A DNA stretch of 64,000 nucleotides, from the NCBI RefSeq assembly GCF_011682045.1, contig NZ_VVIW01000004.1, forward strand, positions 124,001 to 188,000, read 5' to 3'. A program made the position numbers and the translations under genes. How positions within the stretch are numbered: the stretch's first letter is position 1; each line of letters opens with the position of its first letter. Positions 55,094-64,000 of this stretch are shown here, in pieces. Source of the stretch: Massilia aquatica (GTDB lineage Bacteria; Pseudomonadota; Gammaproteobacteria; Burkholderiales; Burkholderiaceae_D). Under the pieces are notes generated by a model. The model saw only the letters and a list, made by a program, of their open reading frames with translations, ran no database searches and was not told the DNA's origin.

Positions 55094-56185
55094 TCAGACG
55101 TTGAACAGGAAGTTCAGCACATCGCCATCCTTGACCACATATTCCTTGCCCTCGGCGCGCATCTTGCCCGCTTCCTTGGAGCCCGCTTCGCCCTTGTAGG
55201 CGACATAGTCGTCGTAGGCGATGGTTTGCGCGCGGATGAAGCCGCGTTCGAAGTCGGTGTGGATCACGCCGGCCGCTTGCGGCGCGGTATCGCCCACATG
55301 GATGGTCCAGGCGCGCACTTCCTTCACACCGGCGGTGAAGTAGGTTTGCAGGCCGAGCAGCTTGTAGGCAGCGCGGATCAGGCGGTCCAGGCCCGGCTCC
55401 TGCATGCCCATGTCGGCCAGGAAAGCGCCTTTGTCGGCATCGTCGAGGTCGGCGATTTCGGCTTCGATGGCGGCGCAGATGGCCACGATCGGTGCGTTCT
55501 GCGACTTGGCGTAGGCGGTCAGCTGGTCAAGCAGCGGGTTGTTCACAAAACCGGTGTCGGACACGTTGGCCACGTACATGGCCGGCTTGGCGGTGATCAG
55601 GCACAGCGGCTTGATCAGCAGCATCTCGTCGGCGTCCAGGCCCATCGCGCGCACCGGCTTGGCGTCGTTCAGGAACGGCATCATGCGTTCCATCAGCGCG
55701 ACCAGCTTGGCGGCATCCTTGTCGCCGGAACGGGCTTTCTTGTTCTCGCGGTGGATGGCTTTTTCGACGGTGCCCATGTCGGCCAGCGCCAGCTCGGTCT
55801 GGATGACTTCGATGTCGTCCAGCGGGCTGACCTTGCCGGCCACGTGGATCACGTTGTCGTCTTCGAAGCAGCGCACCACGTTGACGATGGCGTCGGTTTC
55901 GCGGATGTGCGACAGGAACTGGTTGCCCAGGCCCTCGCCCTTCGAGGCACCGGCGACCAGGCCGGCGATGTCGACGAATTCGACGATGGCGTTGACCATG
56001 CGTTCCGGCTTGACGATATCGGACAGCGCAGCCATGCGCGGGTCCGGCACCTCGACCACGCCGACGTTCGGCTCGATCGTGCAGAACGGATAGTTTTCAG
56101 CCGGAATGCCGGCTTTGGTCAGGGCGTTGAAGAGGGTGGACTTGCCGACGTTAGGCAGGCCGACGATGCCGCATTGGAGACTCAT
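55094..56185 (-). CDS. ychF: redox-regulated ATPase YchF (Obg family)
   Basis: The 363-residue P-loop protein has G1 [10 protein letters not shown]3 DIAGLV, a coiled-coil helical insertion (about 125-200) and a C-terminal TGS domain ([17 protein letters not shown]). It binds ATP rather than GTP, because NKxD is replaced by NVSD. It associates with ribosomes and the proteasome or oxidative-stress response in homologues. The start gives exactly the Escherichia coli length. It is separated from pth by two unrelated genes, although ychF and pth are often adjacent. Confidence 0.95.
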   Translation of the reverse strand: MSLQCGIVGLPNVGKSTLFNALTKAGIPAENYPFCTIEPNVGVVEVPDPRMAALSDIVKPERMVNAIVEFVDIAGLVAGASKGEGLGNQFLSHIRETDAIVNVVRCFEDDNVIHVAGKVSPLDDIEVIQTELALADMGTVEKAIHRENKKARSGDKDAAKLVALMERMMPFLNDAKPVRAMGLDADEMLLIKPLCLITAKPAMYVANVSDTGFVNNPLLDQLTAYAKSQNAPIVAICAAIEAEIADLDDADKGAFLADMGMQEPGLDRLIRAAYKLLGLQTYFTAGVKEVRAWTIHVGDTAPQAAGVIHTDFERGFIRAQTIAYDDYVAYKGEAGSKEAGKMRAEGKEYVVKDGDVLNFLFNV

Positions 56186-56291
56186 GGGAAGACTTTCTAG
56201 TTCGATGGACGAGGGGCGCTCAAACACGCAAGCCCCAAAACCCCATATTGTAACCTTGGACGGGGCCGGGGGCCGTAAAAACCGGGTTTGG

Positions 56292-56366
56292 GCTTGCCAT
56301 GCCCGCGAGGCACACGCCGATCCGGGCATGCGCAAGCAGGCCTGGCCACTCTCCGGCGCCAGGCCT
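56292..56366. repeat. pair of adjacent long hairpins between the patatin gene and ychF
   Basis: The first hairpin has 14-15-base arms (56292-56305 with 56323-56337, GCTTGC-CATGCCCG against CGGGCATG-C-GCAAGC, one bulged base). The second has perfect 9-base arms (AGGCCTGGC / GCCAGGCCT, 56338-56346 with 56358-56366). No T-run follows either one. They occupy the 3' region of the patatin gene and may stabilise its mRNA or be remnants of a palindromic element. Confidence 0.55.
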
Positions 56367-56382
56367 TTGACCGTGTTGCTTT

Positions 56383-57468
56383 CTAGAACGCCCGGATACG
56401 CGACAGGTCGGGCCGCTCGACAAACGCGGCGAACTCGTCGCGCAGGCGCTGGCCCTGCCCGATCGCCTGCTGCCAGTGGCGGATGCGTGCGTCGTGGTCC
56501 AGTCCGTAATAGGTGAAATCCTTACGATCGAGTAGTTTGCCGCGCGGCAGGGTGGCGAGGAACTGCGCCGTTGGCGCGACCAGCAGCACGTTATCTAACC
56601 AGCCGCGCCGGGGTCCGCGCGCCATGCGCCGCCACGGCATCGCCTTGTCCAGCCAGCCCGGCACGATGTGCTCGCTGAAGTGCGGGTACAGCACGAGTTC
56701 GCCTGGCGCCAGATTCGAGTACGGCAGCGCCAGGTGATAGTCGACCAGCCCGCCATCCCAGTAGGCGCCGGGCGGGGCGCCGGCGATATTGCGCACCGGC
56801 TGCATCAGCATCGGCAAGGTGCCGGAGGCGAGCAGGGCGTCGACCAGGTTGGCGCTGTCGAGCGTGGCGAAATGGGTGGTGAAGCTGTCGAAGCCGGGTG
56901 CCATCCAGGCCGGGGCGCCGCGCGCGTCGCTGACGATGACCCGTTCGGCCATCCGTGACAGGCCGGCGCGCGAGGCCAGGTTGAGCAGCGCGGCGGCGGC
57001 GAAACCGGTCGCTTCGGCGCGCCGGTGCGCCGGCGCGGCCAGCGAACCCCGTCCGCGCGCCGCGATCACATGCAGGCGGTGGTGAGGGTGAGCGGTCACT
57101 TGCGCTTCGTGGCCGCCGACCAGCTCTTGCAACAGCTTGCGGCAGACGCTGTCGATTTCCTTTGGTGACGGCTTGGCGGTGTAGCGCTGGCCGCAGTACA
57201 GCTCGCCCAGCCTGGCGAAGGCGGCGACCGGATCGGCCTGGCAGGCGGCGGCCATGCGCCAGGCGCCGATCGAGGCGCCGATCAGGGCGCGCTCGCGCGG
57301 CGACTGCGCGAACCAGTGGCCGAACAGCCATTGGTCGAGCGCCTGGAAAATCAGGCCCTTGGGGCCGCCGGCGGCGGCGGGAACGACGGCAATGTCGCGC
57401 GCGCGCAGGCCGTGCTGGCGGATGTGGGCCAGCGCGTGCGGGCCGGCGTGGAAGGAAAGTGCGTGCAT
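56383..57468 (-). CDS. patatin-like phospholipase
   Basis: The 361-residue protein shows the patatin nucleophile motif GASIGAWR (G-x-S-x-G), an oxyanion glycine segment AGGPKG and the aspartate motif DGGLVDYH. Ser and Asp form the catalytic dyad. It should release fatty acids from membrane lipids. There is no obvious signal peptide, so it may act in the cytoplasm or at the membrane. I chose the ATG before [10 protein letters not shown]; an open frame continues to 57564 without a ribosome-binding site. It has no obvious operon partner. Confidence 0.85.
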   Translation of the reverse strand: MHALSFHAGPHALAHIRQHGLRARDIAVVPAAAGGPKGLIFQALDQWLFGHWFAQSPRERALIGASIGAWRMAAACQADPVAAFARLGELYCGQRYTAKPSPKEIDSVCRKLLQELVGGHEAQVTAHPHHRLHVIAARGRGSLAAPAHRRAEATGFAAAALLNLASRAGLSRMAERVIVSDARGAPAWMAPGFDSFTTHFATLDSANLVDALLASGTLPMLMQPVRNIAGAPPGAYWDGGLVDYHLALPYSNLAPGELVLYPHFSEHIVPGWLDKAMPWRRMARGPRRGWLDNVLLVAPTAQFLATLPRGKLLDRKDFTYYGLDHDARIRHWQQAIGQGQRLRDEFAAFVERPDLSRIRAF

Positions 57469-57714
57469 GGTGCGATTATGGCGATAAGTAGGATGGCGCG
57501 GCAAGTCGTAGCGCGACCTGAATGGGTTCAGAGCATGGTTCGCTGAATGATCGACTGCTTCCAACCGCCATTCTCCATAGCAAGATGGTCACGCGTATGC
57601 ACCGCTCTGCATCATGTCAAGCAATCCCGCCACCCGAGCACGATTGCGGCAGGTCAAATCCGGCCGGAAGCGCCTGCGTAACATGGTCCGCTGATGTCTC
57701 ATCCGGAGCCCTTC

Positions 57715-59577
57715 ATGCCCACTTGCCTTGCCGCAGTATTGAGCGCCCTCCTCCTCCTTGCCAACACCAGCGCAGCCGCCGCCCCCGCCGCCGATACCGG
57801 CACCGATCCTTCGATCGTGATCGACAAATACCTCCAGCATTATGTGGTCGAGACCGACGGCAGCTACCGCCTCACGGTCGACAACGTCAAGACCCTCGTG
57901 CTGGCACGCGCGGTACAGGCGCACAGCCAGTACGTGATCAGCTACAACGCCGGCCTGGACGAACTGGGCGAGGTGCAGGCCTTCACCATCAAGCCGGACG
58001 GCCGGCGCATCGCGGCGTTGCCGCAACAGGTCAACGACCGGAGCGACCCGGCCGCGAGCGACGCACCCATGTTCCAGGACGCGCGCCTGAAAATCATCAC
58101 CTTTTCCGAGGTCGCCGCGGGCGACCAGGTGGCCATCCGTTACGTCCTCACGCGCAAGAAGGCCTTGTTTCCCGGGCACTTCGAGGATTTGTCCTCGTCG
58201 CAGTTTTACGCGAGCAAGCAGTTTCACCTGATCTACGACATGCCGGCGTCGATGACCTTGTATGCCGATGCGGCCGGCTTCGCAGCGCTGCCGGCAACGA
58301 GCGCAGCGGGACGCCAGGTCTACCAATGGAACTATGTCAGCGGGCCGAACCGGCGCATCGAGTCGGACTCGGTCAGCTATCTCGATTACGGCAAGCGGCT
58401 GGCGGTGTCGACCTTTCCCAACTACGCCGCCCTGGCGCGCGCCTATCATGCCCGCGTAAAAACGCAGGCGGCAGTCACGCCGGCCATCGCCGCGCTGGCG
58501 CGCGAAGTGACGGCCGGCATCGACACCCCGCGCGCCAAAGCGCTGGCGCTGTCGGAATGGGTGCGCCGTCAGATCCGCCACGTGGCCGTGCCCGTCGGCG
58601 CCGGCGGCGTGGTGCCCCATGCGGCCGCCACCGTGCTGGAGAATCGCTACGGCAACGCCAGGGACCACGCGATCCTGCTCGAAGCGCTGCTCGGCGCGGC
58701 CGGCATCGACAGCGGCGCCGCGCTGGTCAACGCCAGCAATGCCTACCGCCTGCCGGATGCGCCCACCCTGGGCATCTTGAATCACGTGATCACGCATATT
58801 CCGGCGCTCGCGCTGTTTCTCGATGCCAGTTCGGATGCGGTCGAGGCCGGCTATCTGCCATCCGCCCTGCTCGGCAAACCGGTGCTGCTGGCCGCGACCG
58901 GCAAGCTGGCGCACACGCCCTCGATGCAGCCCGAGGTCAACCGCATGCTGGCGCGCGTCGAGATCGGGCGCAACGGGCGCGGCGTGCTGGAGGTGGTGCG
59001 CACGGCCGGCGGCGCGCTGGCCGAAGCGTACCGCCAGGCGGTGCGCGACACGGCGCCGGCCGAGCGCGCGCGCTTCGTCGAGCGCATGCTCGAAGCGCTG
59101 GGCCAGCACGGCGACGGCAGTTTCGATGCCGGCCTGCTCGATGGCGCGGGCGACGAGTACCGGATGGGGTTTGCGGGCGTGAGCGACAACCTGGCCGACC
59201 TGCCGGGGCCGGCCGGCGTGGCAACCAGCTTCAATTTCTGGGGCGGAACGGGCGAATCGGTCGACGCCATGGCGGAGGAAACAAGGCGCACCCAGGACTT
59301 CATCTGTCCCGCGCTCGATAGCGCCGACGAGACCGTGATCACCTTCGCGCCCGGCATCCGCATCGTGGCGCTGCCGAAAGCGCTGTCGCTGAACCAGGCC
59401 GGGCTGTCGTACCAGGCCAGCTATGCGCGCCAGGGCAAGCGGGTGCTGGTCACGCGCAGCCTGCGTTTTCGCCATGCCGGCCGCACCTGCACGCCGGCCG
59501 ACTACCTGCGCATGCGCGCGCCGCTCGAACGCATGCAGCGCGACCTGCGCAGCCGGATCATGGTCAAAACCGGCTAA
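57715..59577 (+). CDS. exported DUF3857/transglutaminase-like protein lacking the catalytic cysteine
   Basis: The 620-residue protein has a signal peptide (1-23, ASAAAA type) and a DUF3857 domain (about 40-230). A transglutaminase-like domain (about 255-400) follows: the expected GxCxD at the active site reads RYGNARDHAILL, so Cys is Ala315. The downstream His357 (NHVIT) and Asp370 (FLDAS) are still present. The C-terminal part (about 400-620) is a beta-rich domain. The protein is therefore probably a non-enzymatic binder. I chose the ATG at 57715 because GGAG sits six bases before it; an ATG at 57694 is possible. It lies between patatin and pth and is convergent with pth. Confidence 0.85.
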   Translation: MPTCLAAVLSALLLLANTSAAAAPAADTGTDPSIVIDKYLQHYVVETDGSYRLTVDNVKTLVLARAVQAHSQYVISYNAGLDELGEVQAFTIKPDGRRIAALPQQVNDRSDPAASDAPMFQDARLKIITFSEVAAGDQVAIRYVLTRKKALFPGHFEDLSSSQFYASKQFHLIYDMPASMTLYADAAGFAALPATSAAGRQVYQWNYVSGPNRRIESDSVSYLDYGKRLAVSTFPNYAALARAYHARVKTQAAVTPAIAALAREVTAGIDTPRAKALALSEWVRRQIRHVAVPVGAGGVVPHAAATVLENRYGNARDHAILLEALLGAAGIDSGAALVNASNAYRLPDAPTLGILNHVITHIPALALFLDASSDAVEAGYLPSALLGKPVLLAATGKLAHTPSMQPEVNRMLARVEIGRNGRGVLEVVRTAGGALAEAYRQAVRDTAPAERARFVERMLEALGQHGDGSFDAGLLDGAGDEYRMGFAGVSDNLADLPGPAGVATSFNFWGGTGESVDAMAEETRRTQDFICPALDSADETVITFAPGIRIVALPKALSLNQAGLSYQASYARQGKRVLVTRSLRFRHAGRTCTPADYLRMRAPLERMQRDLRSRIMVKTG

Positions 59578-59586
59578 AAATCGGCA

Positions 59587-60171
59587 TCAGGCGGTATGCA
59601 GCTGCATCGTCGCGATATCGAACTTGCCTTCGACCGCCAGCGGCAGGATGCGCAGGCTCTTGTCGATGGTCTCCTCGATCAGGATCTGCTCTTCCTTGCG
59701 TGGCCGGTGCAGCACGAAGTCGGCCACCGGCTGCTGCGAACCGAGGGTGCGCGGATGGCCGATGCCGATGCGCAAGCGCCAGTAATCCTGGGTGCCGAGC
59801 GAGGCGGTGATGCTCTTGAGGCCGTTATGTCCGCCGCTGGAGCCGCCCTTTTTCATCTTGACCACGCCGGGCGCCAGGTCGAGCTCGTCGTGCACGACCA
59901 GTACCTCGTCGGGAACGATCTTGTAAAAACGCGCCAGCGCGCCCACCGATTGCCCGGACAGGTTCATGAAGGTTTGCGGTTCGAGCAAAAACACTTCCTG
60001 GCCGGCGATCATGGTTTTCGCCACGAAGGCATTGAAGCGCGACTCGCGTTGCAAGCGGCAGCCAGGCAGGCTGTTGGCGAGCTGGTCGATTAGCCAGAAA
60101 CCGGCGTTGTGGCGGGTCTGTTGGTACTCGGGGCCGGGGTTGCCGAGGCCGACGATCAGGCGAATGGGCAT
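59587..60171 (-). CDS. pth: peptidyl-tRNA hydrolase
   Basis: The 194-residue enzyme recycles peptidyl-tRNAs released from stalled ribosomes. The catalytic His21 is in TRHNAGFW, with Asn11 in GLGNPGPEY and Asp95 in [22 protein letters not shown] is the substrate loop. The length and order match the family. It follows rplY in the conserved prs-rplY-pth run, but a terminator between them shows it can be transcribed separately. Confidence 0.96.
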   Translation of the reverse strand: MPIRLIVGLGNPGPEYQQTRHNAGFWLIDQLANSLPGCRLQRESRFNAFVAKTMIAGQEVFLLEPQTFMNLSGQSVGALARFYKIVPDEVLVVHDELDLAPGVVKMKKGGSSGGHNGLKSITASLGTQDYWRLRIGIGHPRTLGSQQPVADFVLHRPRKEEQILIEETIDKSLRILPLAVEGKFDIATMQLHTA

Positions 60172-60214
60172 GGTGTTTTACTCAACATAGTGGAGTCTAA
60201 GGATAACAGACGAT

Positions 60215-60247
60215 AAAAAACCCGCTGGACGCGAGCCCAAGCGGGTT
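60215..60247 (-). terminator. intrinsic terminator of rplY
   Basis: An 8-bp stem (AACCCGCT / AGCGGGTT, 60219-60226 with 60240-60247) ends on the minus strand in a T-run (TTTTTTATC). It lies 36 bases after the rplY stop and 43 bases before the start of pth. Confidence 0.8.
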
Positions 60248-60283
60248 GTTCTTCAACACGCCGCTTGCGCGGCGCGCGAATGA

Positions 60284-60928
60284 TTACTTCTTGCCCTTGC
60301 CTTTGGCAGGAGCAGCGGCAGGTGCCGCTTCGGCAGCAGCAGCGGCAGCGTCAGCTTCAGCCGACACGTGGCCAGCTGGAACGGCAGCGGTAGCAACGGT
60401 TGGGTTCTTGCCGTGGGTGATCGCGGTCACGCCTTTTGGCAGGACCAGGTCAGCAACGTGGATCGAATGGCCAACGTCGATGTTGGTCAGGTCAACGGTG
60501 ATGAACTCTGGCAGGTCGGTTGCCAGGCACGACACTTCCAACTCTTGCAGCACGTGCGAAACGATCGCGCCGTGCAATTTGACTGCTGGCGAGACGTCGG
60601 CGTTGACGAAGTGCAGGGCGATTTTCTTGTGCAGCTTGCTGTTGGCATCGACGCGCTGGAAGTCAGCGTGCAGGACCAATTGCTTAAATGCGTGCATCTG
60701 GAAGTCGCGCAGCAGCACTGGCTGGGTCTTGCCGTCGATTTCCATTTCCAGGACCGAACCGTGGAACGCTTCTTTTTTCAGTGCGTGGTACAGCGCGTTG
60801 CCGTCCAGTTGGATCATGACCGGGGCGTCAGCGCCACCGTAGATGATACCTGGGGTTTGACCAGCGATACGCAGGCGGCGGCTCGCTCCGGACCCCTGCA
60901 AAGTGCGATTGAATGCGATAACTTTCAT
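60284..60928 (-). CDS. rplY: 50S ribosomal protein L25 (CTC form)
   Basis: The 214-residue protein is the long CTC form: an N-terminal 5S rRNA-binding domain (about 1-95; [23 protein letters not shown]) and a C-terminal TL5-like beta-domain (about 100-185). It ends in an Ala/Lys-rich, low-complexity tail. A TTGGAGC site precedes the ATG. It lies between prs and pth, the order widely conserved in betaproteobacteria. Confidence 0.95.
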   Translation of the reverse strand: MKVIAFNRTLQGSGASRRLRIAGQTPGIIYGGADAPVMIQLDGNALYHALKKEAFHGSVLEMEIDGKTQPVLLRDFQMHAFKQLVLHADFQRVDANSKLHKKIALHFVNADVSPAVKLHGAIVSHVLQELEVSCLATDLPEFITVDLTNIDVGHSIHVADLVLPKGVTAITHGKNPTVATAAVPAGHVSAEADAAAAAAEAAPAAAPAKGKGKK

Positions 60929-61046
60929 GTGTTGCTCCAAAATGTGCGGGGCTTGATTGCCCTGCGGTGTGAGCGCCCCCGCGACCAGGGGTACTCGAAA
61001 ACGGTCACGCTGGCGTGGCCGGAAAAATGGGTACTGAAATAAACTT

Positions 61047-61092
61047 CAGGGTGGCAGGGCCGGAAGCTGCGTGCTCCCGCCTTGCCACCCTG
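61047..61092 (-). terminator. long hairpin downstream of prs
   Basis: Ten-base perfect arms (CAGGGTGGCA / TGCCACCCTG) enclose a 26-base loop, 40 bases after the prs stop. On the minus strand it is followed by GAAGTTTATTTC, a weak T-rich stretch. It probably terminates or stabilises the prs message. Confidence 0.55.
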
Positions 61093-61131
61093 TGAATCGG
61101 GTACTTGCGCTGACTGGTTTAGTCGCGCAGT

Positions 61132-62082
61132 TCAGTCAATGAACAAGGACATCACCGAATCGCCCTTGCTGATCCGCTTGAACGTTTCAGCGAGCAGCGG
61201 TGCGCAGGTCAGCTGGCGAATCTTGTCGCAGGCCAGGCCGGCGGCCGACAGCGGAATCGTGTCGGTGACCACCAGTTCGTCCAGCGGCGAGGCCGAAATG
61301 CGGTCGATCGCAGGACCGGACAGCACCGGGTGCGTGCAATACGCCACCACTTTCTTGGCGCCGCGCTCCTTGAGCACTTCGGCGGCCTTGGTCAGGGTGC
61401 CGGCGGTGTCGACCATGTCATCCATGATGACGCAGTTACGGCCTTCGACTTCACCGATGATGTTCATCACTTCCGACACGTTCGCCTTCGGGCGGCGCTT
61501 GTCGATGATGGCCAGGTCGCAGCCGAGGCGTTTTGCCAGGGCGCGCGCGCGCACCACGCCGCCGACGTCCGGCGAGACCACCAGCAGGTCGTCGTAGTTG
61601 CGTTTTTGCAGGTCGCCCAGCAGGATCGGGGAAGCGTAAATATTGTCAACCGGGATATCGAAGAAGCCCTGGATCTGGTCTGCGTGCAGATCCATGATCA
61701 GGACGCGTTCGACGCCGGCTTTTTCGAGCATGTTGGCCACCACCTTGGCCGAAATGGCCACGCGCGCCGAACGCGGACGACGGTCCTGGCGGGCATAACC
61801 AAAATAAGGGATTGCTGCGGTGATGCGGCCGGCGGAGGCGCGCTTGAGCGCGTCGACCATCAGGATGATTTCCATCAGGCTGTCGTTGGTCGGTGCGCAG
61901 GTCGATTGCAGGACAAAAACGTCTTTACCGCGGACATTCTCGTTGATCTCGACCATGACTTCGCCATCCGAGAACTTGGAGACGACTGCTTTGCCGAGAG
62001 GGATGCCGAGATTTTTTGCGACTCCTTCAGCCAGCGCAGGGTTAGCGTTGCCGGTAAAAACCATCAGGTTTTCGTAAGCCAT
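61132..62082 (-). CDS. prs: ribose-phosphate pyrophosphokinase
   Basis: The 316-residue enzyme makes PRPP from ribose 5-phosphate and ATP for nucleotide, histidine, tryptophan and NAD synthesis. [17 protein letters not shown] is the metal- and ribose-binding signature. The PRPP loop is [18 protein letters not shown], and GYARQDRR carries residues of the ATP-binding site. It is class I by length and residues. It is preceded by a tRNA-Gln gene, as in relatives. Confidence 0.97.
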   Translation of the reverse strand: MAYENLMVFTGNANPALAEGVAKNLGIPLGKAVVSKFSDGEVMVEINENVRGKDVFVLQSTCAPTNDSLMEIILMVDALKRASAGRITAAIPYFGYARQDRRPRSARVAISAKVVANMLEKAGVERVLIMDLHADQIQGFFDIPVDNIYASPILLGDLQKRNYDDLLVVSPDVGGVVRARALAKRLGCDLAIIDKRRPKANVSEVMNIIGEVEGRNCVIMDDMVDTAGTLTKAAEVLKERGAKKVVAYCTHPVLSGPAIDRISASPLDELVVTDTIPLSAAGLACDKIRQLTCAPLLAETFKRISKGDSVMSLFID

Positions 62083-62236
62083 GGGAGTCCCAAGAGGTAA
62101 GCGTTGATTTCTTTGAATGATGTCGCCGGACAGAACCGGCCGGCTGACGCTAAGCTAACAAGTGACTCGCGAGAGCGAGGCCACCGAGTCCGCCTGCTGG
62201 ACGCGCACTTCGCATCGACAGACCAGGCAAAACGAA

Positions 62237-62313
62237 TGGCAGGGGAACAAGGATTCGAACCTTGGTATGCTGGAATCAAAATCCAGTGCCTTAACCAGCT
62301 TGGCGATTCCCCT
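62237..62313 (-). tRNA. tRNA-Gln (anticodon TTG)
   Basis: The minus strand folds into a cloverleaf. The acceptor stem is AGGGGAA / TTCCCCT, and the anticodon stem CTGGA / TCCAG encloses the loop TTTTGAT with anticodon TTG. The T arm contains GGTTCGAATCC. A discriminator G and an encoded CCA end the gene. The ispE-tRNA-Gln-prs arrangement is common in betaproteobacteria. Confidence 0.97.
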
Positions 62314-62377
62314 ACGCAACTGACTGCTTGTCGTCACACTTGACATTTTATCGTCAAACACAACGCCAGGCCAAATT

Positions 62378-63283
62378 CTATTCTAAAACCACACTAACTT
62401 GCAACACCGAGTTAAGAGGATGATGCATCAGCGCTTTTGCTTTCCATGCCTTCCAGATGCCTGGCACTTGTTGAAGTACCGTGTCGGCTTCCGCTTCGCT
62501 GGAAAACGCGCAAAACACACACGCTCCGGAGCCAGTCATTCTAGCATCCCCGTGAGCCGAGAGCCAGTCGATCGCCTGTGCTACCGGCGGGAACAAACTC
62601 ACTGCCACTGCTTGCAAATCATTTTTCCCGAACCCCTTGAACACTGTGTGTTTTTCGGTGTGTCTGGAAAAGTCCGTTATTCTGACCGGCTCCGTGCTTC
62701 TTGTCAACTGTTCCGAGCAAAATATTGCTGCGGTCGGAACCGCGACGCCTGGTTCGATCACCAGATACCAGCAATCGGGGGCCGCCACCGCTTGCAGCGC
62801 CTCGCCCACGCCTTCGGCAAAGGCGGTCTGGCCAAAGATGAAAAACGGAATGTCGGCGCCCAGCGGCAAGGCCAGCGCCATCAGTTCTTCGCGGGTGAAT
62901 CCCGCTTGCCACAGGACGTTGGCGGCCATCAGCGCGGTGGCCGCGTCCGAGGAGCCGCCACCGAGCCCACCACCCATCGGCAGGCGCTTGTCGATGGCGA
63001 CGTCGAGGCCGGGCGCCGGGGGGCCGTGGCGGCGCTGCCAGGCCGCTTGCAGCAGCACCAGCGCGCGCACGATCAGGTCGCTCTCTTCCGGCACGCCGGG
63101 CACCTCGGTGGTGCGGCGGATGCGCCCGTCTGTGCGCAGGTCGAAGTGCAGCAGATCGCCATGGTCGACCATCTGGAACACGGTTTGCAGCAGGTGGTAG
63201 CCGTCGGCGCGGCGCCCGTTTACGTGCAGGAACAGATTGAGCTTGGCCGGGGCCGGGCAGTCATGCAGGGACGTGGCACGCAT
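62378..63283 (-). CDS. ispE: 4-diphosphocytidyl-2-C-methyl-D-erythritol kinase
   Basis: The 301-residue GHMP kinase acts in the MEP isoprenoid pathway. The ATP loop is PMGGGLGGGSSDAATAL (102-118). Lys14 (APAKLNLFL) and Asp144 (GADIPFF) are the catalytic residues. MTGSGACVF is the third motif. Its start is two bases from lolB, so they form one operon (lolB-ispE). Confidence 0.96.
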   Translation of the reverse strand: MRATSLHDCPAPAKLNLFLHVNGRRADGYHLLQTVFQMVDHGDLLHFDLRTDGRIRRTTEVPGVPEESDLIVRALVLLQAAWQRRHGPPAPGLDVAIDKRLPMGGGLGGGSSDAATALMAANVLWQAGFTREELMALALPLGADIPFFIFGQTAFAEGVGEALQAVAAPDCWYLVIEPGVAVPTAAIFCSEQLTRSTEPVRITDFSRHTEKHTVFKGFGKNDLQAVAVSLFPPVAQAIDWLSAHGDARMTGSGACVFCAFSSEAEADTVLQQVPGIWKAWKAKALMHHPLNSVLQVSVVLE

Positions 63284-63284
63284 G

Positions 63285-63884
63285 TCAGCCTTGCGGGTCG
63301 ATCACGATGCGGATTTCCATCGCTTCCACGGTGGCGCTGGCCACGCGGGCGACGTCGATGCGTTTCGGCATCGGCTTGGCCGCGCCGGAAGCGTCTTGCC
63401 AGCTCACGTAGGTCAGGCGCCAGCCGTCGGCGGTGGTGACCGTGTTGGCGGCCGGCGAAGCGGCAAAGCGCTGGCCGTCGGCGCCGGTGGCGTAGCCTTG
63501 CAGCCAGTCGCGCAGGCCCGAAACCGGCAGCGACCAGCCCAGCGTTTGCGCGGTCAGGGTGTCGATGTCGCTGGCCACGCGCGGGGCGCGGTCGCCCTGG
63601 GTCAGGGTGGCCGACTCGGGCGTGACGGTAATGGTGGCAATGGTCTGGCCCAGCGGCGAGGCGAGGCTGACGTTGACCGCGGCCGGGGTCTGGTTCCAGT
63701 TGAACTTGCCGGTCAGGGTCTCGGTCTGGCCATCCTTCTGGTAGTTCACGGTCAGGCGGCCACCCAGCTCGACAGTCTCGCGGTAGGCGGCCACGCTGTC
63801 CCTGGACAGGTTGGCGTCGGTGGTGGCGCAGCCGGCCAGCACGGAGGCGAAGGCGAGCAGGAGGAAGCGTTTTTTAAGCATCAT
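63285..63884 (-). CDS. lolB: outer-membrane lipoprotein insertion protein LolB
   Basis: The 199-residue lipoprotein has lipobox LAGC (Cys19) and a LolB fold (GGRLTVNYQKDGQTETLTGKFNW at the start of the barrel, QTLGWSLPVSGLRDWLQG). It accepts lipoproteins from LolA and inserts them into the outer membrane. It is followed by ispE, the usual partner. Confidence 0.92.
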   Translation of the reverse strand: MMLKKRFLLLAFASVLAGCATTDANLSRDSVAAYRETVELGGRLTVNYQKDGQTETLTGKFNWNQTPAAVNVSLASPLGQTIATITVTPESATLTQGDRAPRVASDIDTLTAQTLGWSLPVSGLRDWLQGYATGADGQRFAASPAANTVTTADGWRLTYVSWQDASGAAKPMPKRIDVARVASATVEAMEIRIVIDPQG

Positions 63885-63927
63885 GGCAGTCGGGCGGCGT
63901 GAGGAAGATGCGCGGCATTATGACCCA

Positions 63928-64000
63928 TCACAGCTTGAGCTGCAGGCGCGCGAGCGTGCTCTTGAGCGTGTCGTTCTTGGGGTCCTTGGCGCGCGCTTCG
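63928..64000 (-). CDS. C-terminal end of a gene cut by the window (probably tetratricopeptide protein)
   Basis: Only the last 23 codons are present, reading in part LKSTLARLQLKL before the stop. The helical, basic composition fits the end of a tetratricopeptide-repeat protein, which often precedes lolB in betaproteobacteria. That identity rests on context only. Confidence 0.4.
   Translation of the reverse strand, partial: EARAKDPKNDTLKSTLARLQLKL

Noticed and set aside
1-64000. Search for CRISPR arrays, integrases, transposases or phage genes
   Set aside because: No regularly spaced repeats and no mobile-element proteins were seen; the accessory genes show no flanking direct repeats that I could recognise.

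Overview
This is a GC-rich window from the chromosome of a betaproteobacterium, most likely Oxalobacteraceae (Massilia, Duganella or Janthinobacterium-like). The evidence is: the block lolB-ispE-tRNA-Gln-prs-rplY-pth; the lipopolysaccharide/sigma-54 block kdsD-kdsC-lptC-lptA-lptB-rpoN; a DUF3683-type giant FAD/Fe-S oxidoreductase; and a subclass B3 metallo-beta-lactamase. The family assignment is inference from gene content, because there is no rRNA gene here. I saw no prophage, insertion sequence or CRISPR array.

Layout. 0-5.1 kb: a leftward, translationally coupled operon (FAD/Fe-S oxidoreductase, HIT protein, DUF971 protein). 5.3-10 kb: a LytS/LytTR-type two-component pair divergent from a TonB-dependent receptor, then a small YqaA/DedA-like membrane protein. 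10-12.7 kb: ilvA and queF. 13-15.5 kb: ptsN-hprK-rapZ. 15.5-19.7 kb: a second TonB-dependent receptor downstream of a BlaI-type repressor and an M56/M23 double metallopeptidase. 19.7-22 kb: twin small unknown proteins, an enoyl-CoA hydratase-family protein and hpf. 22.3-25.1 kb: two tandem paralogous exported proteins. 25-30 kb: the rpoN-lpt-kds operon. 30-40.5 kb: a Kef-like antiporter, a diguanylate cyclase, a MOSC protein, two exported proteins (one with a VPLPA-CTERM-like tail) and a TetR-controlled ABC exporter operon. 40.7 kb: a class B3 beta-lactamase. 41.8-54.8 kb: a tad (Flp pilus) locus ending in a convergent response regulator/histidine kinase pair. 55-64 kb: ychF, a patatin, a DUF3857/transglutaminase-like exported protein, then housekeeping genes leftward to the window end.

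How genes work together. kdsD/kdsC make Kdo, and lptC/A/B carry finished lipopolysaccharide to the surface. RpoN, the PTS-Ntr protein PtsN, HprK and RapZ belong to the usual nitrogen/envelope regulatory set. In many betaproteobacteria these genes form one run (rpoN-hpf-ptsN-hprK-rapZ). Here ptsN-hprK-rapZ lies about 8 kb away on the opposite strand, and inverting roughly 13.0-21.55 kb would restore that run. The tad locus has prepilin peptidase, CpaB, secretin, two Flp pilins, a TadG-like protein, two TadE-like pseudopilins, CpaE, CpaF, TadB and TadC.

The most interesting items are: the BlaI/M56-M23 circuit with a promoter-embedded operator; the putative permuted papain-fold exported protein with a VPLPA-CTERM-like tail; the transglutaminase-like protein that has lost its cysteine; the hairpin-insulated twin pilin genes; and the apparent inversion. 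I do not see one clearly unprecedented multi-gene system.
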